Positions 5,176 to 9,246 of a DNA stretch of 9,246 nt are shown piece after piece. The DNA comes from an uncultured Clostridia bacterium (lineage in GTDB: Bacteria; Bacillota_A; Clostridia; TANB77; CAG-508), in assembly GCA_944388685.1 (NCBI GenBank), contig CALXJS010000056.1, positions 1 through 9,246 of the forward strand. The letters are read 5' to 3'. The first letter of the stretch is position 1; every line of letters starts with the position of its first letter. Position numbers and translations under genes: made by a program. The notes below the pieces were generated by a model that saw only the letters and a program-made list of their open reading frames with translations, was not told where the DNA came from and did not search any database.

Positions 5176-7656
5176 ATGAAAGTTTTATTTGCTGTAAGTA
5201 ATGAGGAAATTTCACAAGCGATTATAAAAAAATATCAAAAAGATTATAAAGAAATTATTTCACATAAAAATGTGTATTACTTTAATGCAATATTAAAAGA
5301 AATACAAAAAGATAAATCATATGATAGAATTGTAATTAGTGAGGATTTAGAGGCTTTTTCACATACGCAATATGATCAAATTGATAAATTTATATTTGAA
5401 AAGTTAGATGTGATTAGTGATGAAGCATCTAATATGAGAGGTAGTGATATTCCAATAATCTTAATTTGTTCAGACAGAAGAACAAAATCAGAGCCAATGT
5501 TGGTAAAACTATTTGGAATAGGAATTTACAATGCGATACTTGGAAATGATAGAAGTGTAGACGAAGTATGTAGATTGATAAACAAACCAAGATTAAAAAA
5601 AGAAGCAAAAAACTACTATAAAATTGATGCTGAAGAAGTAACGTATCAATCAGAAAATGAAAATGATGTCAGTGAAATGGAAATACAAAATATCTTAGCA
5701 CATTACAAAACTTTAGGAAAAGATGAAGATAGATATATAGATAGTTTTAATAATATTGCTGCACAATATAATGATACACAACTAAGAATTATAACAAAAT
5801 TTTTACCATTAAATGTAAGAGCGGTATTGGAAGAAAGATCTCCTAAATATCAAAAAATTATGTCATTTAATAATAAAGTATCAGATGAACTAAGACAGAA
5901 AAAGAAGAAAGAAGAATCAGGAACTAGTGAAAAATTATTAAAACCAAAAGATAAAAATGTCACAATGACAAAACCAGTTGTTATTCCTTCTTCTGTAAAT
6001 ATGGCAGGGGCTAAAAAGATGTCTAAACCTAAAAAAATACAACAGGAAGTAATGCCACAACAGCCAATGCAAGAAGTGCAACAAAGAAGATTTGTACAAC
6101 AACAACCAAGTGAGGTAATGGCAAATGTACAAAGACAAAATGTAACTCCAGCAATAAATACTATAGGAAATAATGAACAAACAGTTGTACAACCACAAAT
6201 TATAGAGCAAGAAGTTGCACAACCACAAACAGTAGAACAACCAGTAAAAAGAGGAAGAGGAAGACCAAGAAAAAATCCTGTACAACCACAAACAGTAGAA
6301 CAACCAGTAAAAAGAGGAAGAGGAAGGCCAAGAAAAAATCCAATTCCTGTAGAACCTGAAAATACAATCTTACCTGGATTTGAAGATGAAAATGATGATA
6401 AAGAAGAAAATGTAATTTTACCAGGATTTGACGATATAACGCCAATTGAAAACGAGCAAACGAATGGATATCAAGCAGAAAGTGAAACTATTTTGCCAGG
6501 ATTTGAAGATGAAGAAGAGAATATGGATGAAGATGATATGGTATTGCCAGGATTTGAAGAAGTGGATGATGAACCAGAACCAGAGCCAATACAATATACT
6601 TCACCAAATCCTGTACCACAACAGACAAGTGAATACAGTAATGCTCAATCAAATGATTATTTTTCTTATGATAATAATCAATCTCAAAATACGTATAACA
6701 ATATAAATTACGCATCTTCAGATTCAATGAATATAACTAGAACCAATAATGATTATGTACAAAAAATAGATATTTCTTCATTATTAACATCAGATAAAAA
6801 GATAGTAACATTTGTAGGGACAAGTAAAAACGGAACCTCTTTTATTGTTAATAATGTTGCAGAATTATTATCTTCAATGGGAATAAATGTAGCAATACTA
6901 GATACAACAGTAAATAGAAATTCATATTATATTTATACCAAAAATGAAGAGGCATTAAGAAATATTGCTTCAAAAAGTATTGAGGAACTTTCACAAGGTG
7001 TTGCTAATGGAATACAAGTAAATAAAAATTTAACAGTGTTTACATCTTTACCAGATGAAAGGGATTCTATTAGTAGAGTGGATGAAATATTAGAAACATT
7101 AGTAAAGAATTATTCATTAATATTGATAGATTGTGACTTTAATACACCAATTGGGTATTTTAAACAATCTTTAGAAACATATTTAATCCAATCAATGGAT
7201 ATACTTACAATACAACCACTTACAGCATTTTTAAGAGAATTAAAAGCTAAAAATATATTAGACGAAAATAAATTAAAAGTCATACTAAATAAATTTGTAA
7301 AAGTTAGAGGAATCAATGAAAAGACCATTATAGGTGGAATGGCATTTTATAATGATCCAGCAATGTCTTTTATGACAGAATTATTTGATAGAAATTTAAT
7401 TAAATATATAACAATACCTTTTGAAGAAGAAATTTATATAAAATATTTAGAGGGAATCATCAATTGTGATGTTAATTTGAAAGGATATTCAAAAACATTC
7501 ATGCAAGTTTTAAAATCATTAGGAAATATGATTTATCCATTGGTTTCAGGACAAGGCACATATAGACCACCAACAGTTAATGAAAATAATGGAGGGATGG
7601 GAACGTTTTCTCAAAGTATGAATGATACATTAAATCAGATGAAAAGAAATTTTTAA
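5176..7656 (+). CDS. CpaE/TadZ-like protein with receiver-like N-domain, tandem AT-hooks and degenerate MinD-type domain
   Basis: The protein has 826 residues; GGAAGGGGG precedes the ATG. Residues 1-140 read like an atypical receiver: MKVLFAVSN strand, RIVISED near 51-57, PIILICSD (93-100) and GIYNAILGNDRS (116-127); the usual early acidic pair is missing. A charged helical region (about 160-245) is followed by a Gln/Pro/Val-rich linker (about 255-395) with AT-hook motifs KRGRGRPRKNP at 358-368 and 379-389. Four LPGF repeats (397-464) and an Asn/Ser/Tyr-rich stretch (to about 530) come next. Residues 542-790 look like a MinD/ParA-type domain: KIVTFVG strand, GTSKNGTS where a P-loop should be, LILIDCDF (648-655) as Walker B-like strand, then ILTIQPLTAF. 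The P-loop lacks the GKT/GKS core, so ATP hydrolysis is doubtful. Receiver plus MinD order is that of CpaE/TadZ, which localise Tad pili, yet no Tad genes are here. DNA binding through the AT-hooks is inferred. Confidence 0.85.
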   Translation: MKVLFAVSNEEISQAIIKKYQKDYKEIISHKNVYYFNAILKEIQKDKSYDRIVISEDLEAFSHTQYDQIDKFIFEKLDVISDEASNMRGSDIPIILICSDRRTKSEPMLVKLFGIGIYNAILGNDRSVDEVCRLINKPRLKKEAKNYYKIDAEEVTYQSENENDVSEMEIQNILAHYKTLGKDEDRYIDSFNNIAAQYNDTQLRIITKFLPLNVRAVLEERSPKYQKIMSFNNKVSDELRQKKKKEESGTSEKLLKPKDKNVTMTKPVVIPSSVNMAGAKKMSKPKKIQQEVMPQQPMQEVQQRRFVQQQPSEVMANVQRQNVTPAINTIGNNEQTVVQPQIIEQEVAQPQTVEQPVKRGRGRPRKNPVQPQTVEQPVKRGRGRPRKNPIPVEPENTILPGFEDENDDKEENVILPGFDDITPIENEQTNGYQAESETILPGFEDEEENMDEDDMVLPGFEEVDDEPEPEPIQYTSPNPVPQQTSEYSNAQSNDYFSYDNNQSQNTYNNINYASSDSMNITRTNNDYVQKIDISSLLTSDKKIVTFVGTSKNGTSFIVNNVAELLSSMGINVAILDTTVNRNSYYIYTKNEEALRNIASKSIEELSQGVANGIQVNKNLTVFTSLPDERDSISRVDEILETLVKNYSLILIDCDFNTPIGYFKQSLETYLIQSMDILTIQPLTAFLRELKAKNILDENKLKVILNKFVKVRGINEKTIIGGMAFYNDPAMSFMTELFDRNLIKYITIPFEEEIYIKYLEGIINCDVNLKGYSKTFMQVLKSLGNMIYPLVSGQGTYRPPTVNENNGGMGTFSQSMNDTLNQMKRNF
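6217..6342 (+). repeat. 63-bp in-frame tandem duplication encoding two AT-hook units
   Basis: Units 6217-6279 and 6280-6342 agree at 60 of 63 bases; the differences are at unit positions 2, 48 and 63. Each encodes 21 residues made of a QPQTVEQPV spacer and the AT-hook KRGRGRPRKNP. A diverged half unit at 6187-6216 encodes VQPQIIEQEV and matches the spacer portion only. The high identity, including third codon positions, points to a recent duplication or gene conversion. Confidence 0.95.
6364..6567 (+). repeat. Four LPGF(E/D) acidic repeats
   Basis: The motif [TVM][IV]LPGF[ED][DE] occurs at protein residues 397-404, 413-420, 438-445 and 455-462 within a highly acidic stretch. Spacing is irregular (16, 25 and 17 residues), and codons vary between copies (TTACCT, TTACCA, TTGCCA, TTGCCA for LP). 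This suggests selection on the peptide rather than recent DNA duplication, in contrast with the AT-hook units just upstream. Confidence 0.85.
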
Positions 7657-7672
7657 ATAGGAGGAATTAACA

Positions 7673-8800
7673 GTGATAATAGGGGTTGCTGTAGTATTAG
7701 TAATAATTGTAATCATACTAGTCATTTATAATATAAAAATTAGTCAAAAAATTCAAAAATTCAAGAATATCAATCAAAAAATTACTAACCTACAAGTTGT
7801 TCAGGACTTTATGAATACAATAGGTGAAGCTACTTCAGTAGATGATAAAATTAAGAAAATTAATAATATTCTTATTGAAAAATATGAGATAAAATACTCA
7901 ACTATTGTTGTTTTTAATGGTGCTGAATATGAAATAAAAGCTTCAAATGTAGATCAAAGACATTGGGATTCACTAAAATCATTGCAAGATGTAGAAATGT
8001 TTAAAGATAGTATCCAAACAGCAACACCTAAATATGTTACTGTCAATAATGAAAATGAACGATTACCATATCAGAAAATGGAATTTGGTAGAGCAAAATC
8101 AGCAATATTTTTCCCACTATACATCGATAATGTTTATATTGGATATTGGATAATCGAAAGTGGCACACCACATGATTTTGATAATGTTGATATTACAGTA
8201 TTGGAGGTTATTAAAGACAATATTGTATCTGTATTAAAAACAGTTGTCCATCAAAAGACATTAGAATCTATTGTTAGAACAGATTTATTTACAGGACTTT
8301 ATTCTGAAGAATATTTGTATGGAGAAGGAAAGAAAATTATAGACCAATATACAATATCTACAATATGTATGTTTAAAATTATTAATATAGAAGAAATTAA
8401 TAAAAATTATTGCAGAGAATTGGGAAATGAAGTGATAAAAGAAATTAGTGCATATATACAAGAAAGTATTTCTAATGATTATGTATTTGTTAGATATATG
8501 GGACCTAAATTTGTTATAGCGTTTTCAGGTGTAGATACAGAAGGTGTGGCAGCATTTGTTAATGATATAAAAGAACATATAGAGCAAATGAGAATTTCTT
8601 TACCAGAGGAAAGTGATACATATACAAATGAATTACCAGATGAAGGAAATGTAGATATGGTAAATCAAGAAGTAACACCATTGATTAATATTGCTTTATC
8701 TTCATATTACAAAGGAACAGGCTTAGAAGAAGTTTTAAAGAAATTAGAAGAATATTTAGACAATGCAGATAAATCAGAAAGTGATATAACCAATATATAA
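7673..8800 (+). CDS. Membrane GAF-degenerate GGDEF protein
   Basis: The protein has 375 residues and starts at GTG, supported by AGGAGG with 8 nt spacing and by the hydrophobic N-terminus that it begins. A single membrane segment (2-19) is followed by a short coiled-coil-like basic stretch (20-45), a GAF-like domain (about 42-190; AIFFPLYIDNVYIGYWIIES near 144-163), and a GGDEF-fold region (about 200-362). The GGDEF entry motif is recognisable as TDLFTGLYSEEYL (203-215). The signature loop, however, reads RYMGPKF (274-280) where RxGGDEF is expected, and the DxDxFK metal site is replaced by FKIINIEEIN (234-243). A diguanylate cyclase would need these, so it is almost surely inactive and may be a binding or scaffold domain. 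It lies 16 nt after the CpaE-like gene in the same operon. Whether it binds c-di-GMP, another nucleotide or the CpaE-like protein is unknown. Confidence 0.84.
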   Translation: MIIGVAVVLVIIVIILVIYNIKISQKIQKFKNINQKITNLQVVQDFMNTIGEATSVDDKIKKINNILIEKYEIKYSTIVVFNGAEYEIKASNVDQRHWDSLKSLQDVEMFKDSIQTATPKYVTVNNENERLPYQKMEFGRAKSAIFFPLYIDNVYIGYWIIESGTPHDFDNVDITVLEVIKDNIVSVLKTVVHQKTLESIVRTDLFTGLYSEEYLYGEGKKIIDQYTISTICMFKIINIEEINKNYCRELGNEVIKEISAYIQESISNDYVFVRYMGPKFVIAFSGVDTEGVAAFVNDIKEHIEQMRISLPEESDTYTNELPDEGNVDMVNQEVTPLINIALSSYYKGTGLEEVLKKLEEYLDNADKSESDITNI

Positions 8801-8855
8801 GATAATATGAATGTACACAAAAGAAGAATGCCTTACAAAGATAAGACATATAATC

Positions 8856-8884
8856 TTGTTGCTTAAGAAAAATCTTAATATAGG
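8856..8884 (+). promoter_or_regulatory. Possible ireB promoter with an inverted repeat in its spacer
   Basis: TTGTTG (8856-8861) and TATAGG (8879-8884) are 17 nt apart. The last 16 nt of the spacer (8863-8878) form an inverted repeat, TTAAGA-AAAA-TCTTAA. Both hexamers are only partial matches, and the leader to the ATG would be about 68 nt. The surrounding gap, 8801-8958, holds no credible gene and no GC-rich terminator. Confidence 0.3.
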
Positions 8885-8958
8885 GTCAAAAAAATTTAGA
8901 TTTTCTATACAACAAAAAATAAATCTTTAACTACAAAAATCAAAAAGGAGGTACTTGT

Positions 8959-9216
8959 ATGGAATTTGACAAAACAATGAATTTTAAAGTAGAAAGAGAA
9001 CAAAATGTGAAATGTCAAGAAATTTTAAAAGAAGTTTATGAGGCTTTAATGGAAAAAGGATATAATCCAATTAACCAAATTGTTGGATATATTTTATCTG
9101 GTGACCCAACATACATCACTAGCCATAATGATGCAAGAAATAAGATAAGAACAATAGAAAGAGATGAGTTATTAGAAAAAATGGTAAAAAAATATATAGG
9201 ATTAGAAGAGGACTAA
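8959..9216 (+). CDS. ireB: IreB family regulatory phosphoprotein (UPF0297, YrzL)
   Basis: The protein has 85 residues with AAGGAGG 7 nt before the ATG. The family core is unmistakable: [20 protein letters not shown] followed by [20 protein letters not shown], flanked by a helix [13 protein letters not shown]. Length is normal for the family. In Enterococcus faecalis IreB is a small cytoplasmic protein phosphorylated by the Ser/Thr kinase IreK on N-terminal threonines and acts against cephalosporin resistance. Here Thr 6 in DKTMNF is the likely equivalent site. The gene is followed after 1 nt by ruvX, the order seen in many Bacillota (ireB/yrzL-ruvX). The kinase is not in the window. Confidence 0.96.
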   Translation: MEFDKTMNFKVEREQNVKCQEILKEVYEALMEKGYNPINQIVGYILSGDPTYITSHNDARNKIRTIERDELLEKMVKKYIGLEED

Positions 9217-9217
9217 T

Positions 9218-9246
9218 ATGAGAATATTAGGAATAGATTATGGAGA
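9218..9246 (+). CDS. ruvX: Holliday junction resolvase-like RuvX/YqgF, 5' fragment
   Basis: Only the first nine codons are present before the window ends: MRILGIDYG. This is the conserved opening of the RuvX/YqgF RNase H-like nuclease family, with Asp 7 the first catalytic aspartate. The ATG starts 1 nt after the ireB stop, so the two are translationally coupled, and the position directly after ireB is the standard context. The family acts in pre-16S rRNA processing or recombination; which applies here cannot be read. Confidence 0.85.

Noticed and set aside
5938..6303. Open frame of 121 codons on the minus strand
   Set aside because: It is the antisense shadow of the Gln/Pro-rich linker; it is rich in Leu/Tyr/Trp/Cys without domain logic, and no ribosome site supports it.
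6217..6342. CRISPR-like repeat
   Set aside because: The two units are directly adjacent with no spacers and encode protein in frame.
6446..6706. Open frame of 86 codons on the plus strand
   Set aside because: It is an out-of-frame shadow inside the 826-aa gene, with odd Met/Ile/Gln composition and no ribosome site.
4765..8800. Conjugation or type IV secretion locus based on the VirB2-like small protein
   Set aside because: No VirB4, VirD4, relaxase or other transfer gene is present, and the flank is housekeeping ireB-ruvX.
8807..8866. 19-residue ORF starting MNVHKRR
   Set aside because: No ribosome site precedes it and its composition is unremarkable; treated as intergenic.

Overview
The window looks like chromosomal DNA of a low-GC Gram-positive bacterium, most likely a gut-type Clostridia or a related Bacillota lineage. 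The support is strong AT bias with AGA and A/T-ending codons, strong GGAGG ribosome sites, CCA-encoding tRNA genes, a YjcZ-like small Cys/Gly protein, a G5-SH3-glucosaminidase wall hydrolase, and an ireB (UPF0297) gene followed directly by ruvX. The exact taxon cannot be fixed from sequence alone.

Layout. At 1-314 a minus-strand tRNA cluster (Val-Asp-Phe in transcription order) sits behind a near-perfect promoter. At 519-635 a 38-residue Cys/Gly-rich membrane miniprotein is encoded on the plus strand and ends at a hairpin (655-683) shared with a convergent operon. At 708-3276 (minus) a two-gene operon encodes an unrecognised membrane-anchored protein and, 12 nt downstream, an AMP-forming acyl-CoA synthetase with a single-base frameshift near 2323-2326. 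At 3277-3411 lies a divergent promoter region. At 3412-4665 a secreted peptidoglycan glucosaminidase is encoded. At 4673-8800 one tight operon encodes a small signal-peptide plus two-TM protein, an 826-aa CpaE/TadZ-like protein, and a membrane GAF-degenerate-GGDEF protein. At 8959-9246 lies ireB and then the beginning of ruvX.

The most notable content is the 4765-8800 operon. Its central protein appears to join an N-terminal receiver-like domain to a C-terminal MinD/ParA-type fold with an eroded P-loop. The long linker between them holds two tandem AT-hook motifs, on a 63-bp near-identical duplication, and four LPGF(E/D)-type acidic repeats. Its downstream partner has lost the GGDEF signature. 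No Flp/Tad secretion ATPase, pilin peptidase or conjugation gene is present in the window. I infer a membrane-to-nucleoid scaffold or localisation module rather than an enzyme system; that function is a hypothesis, while the domain layout and repeats can be read directly.
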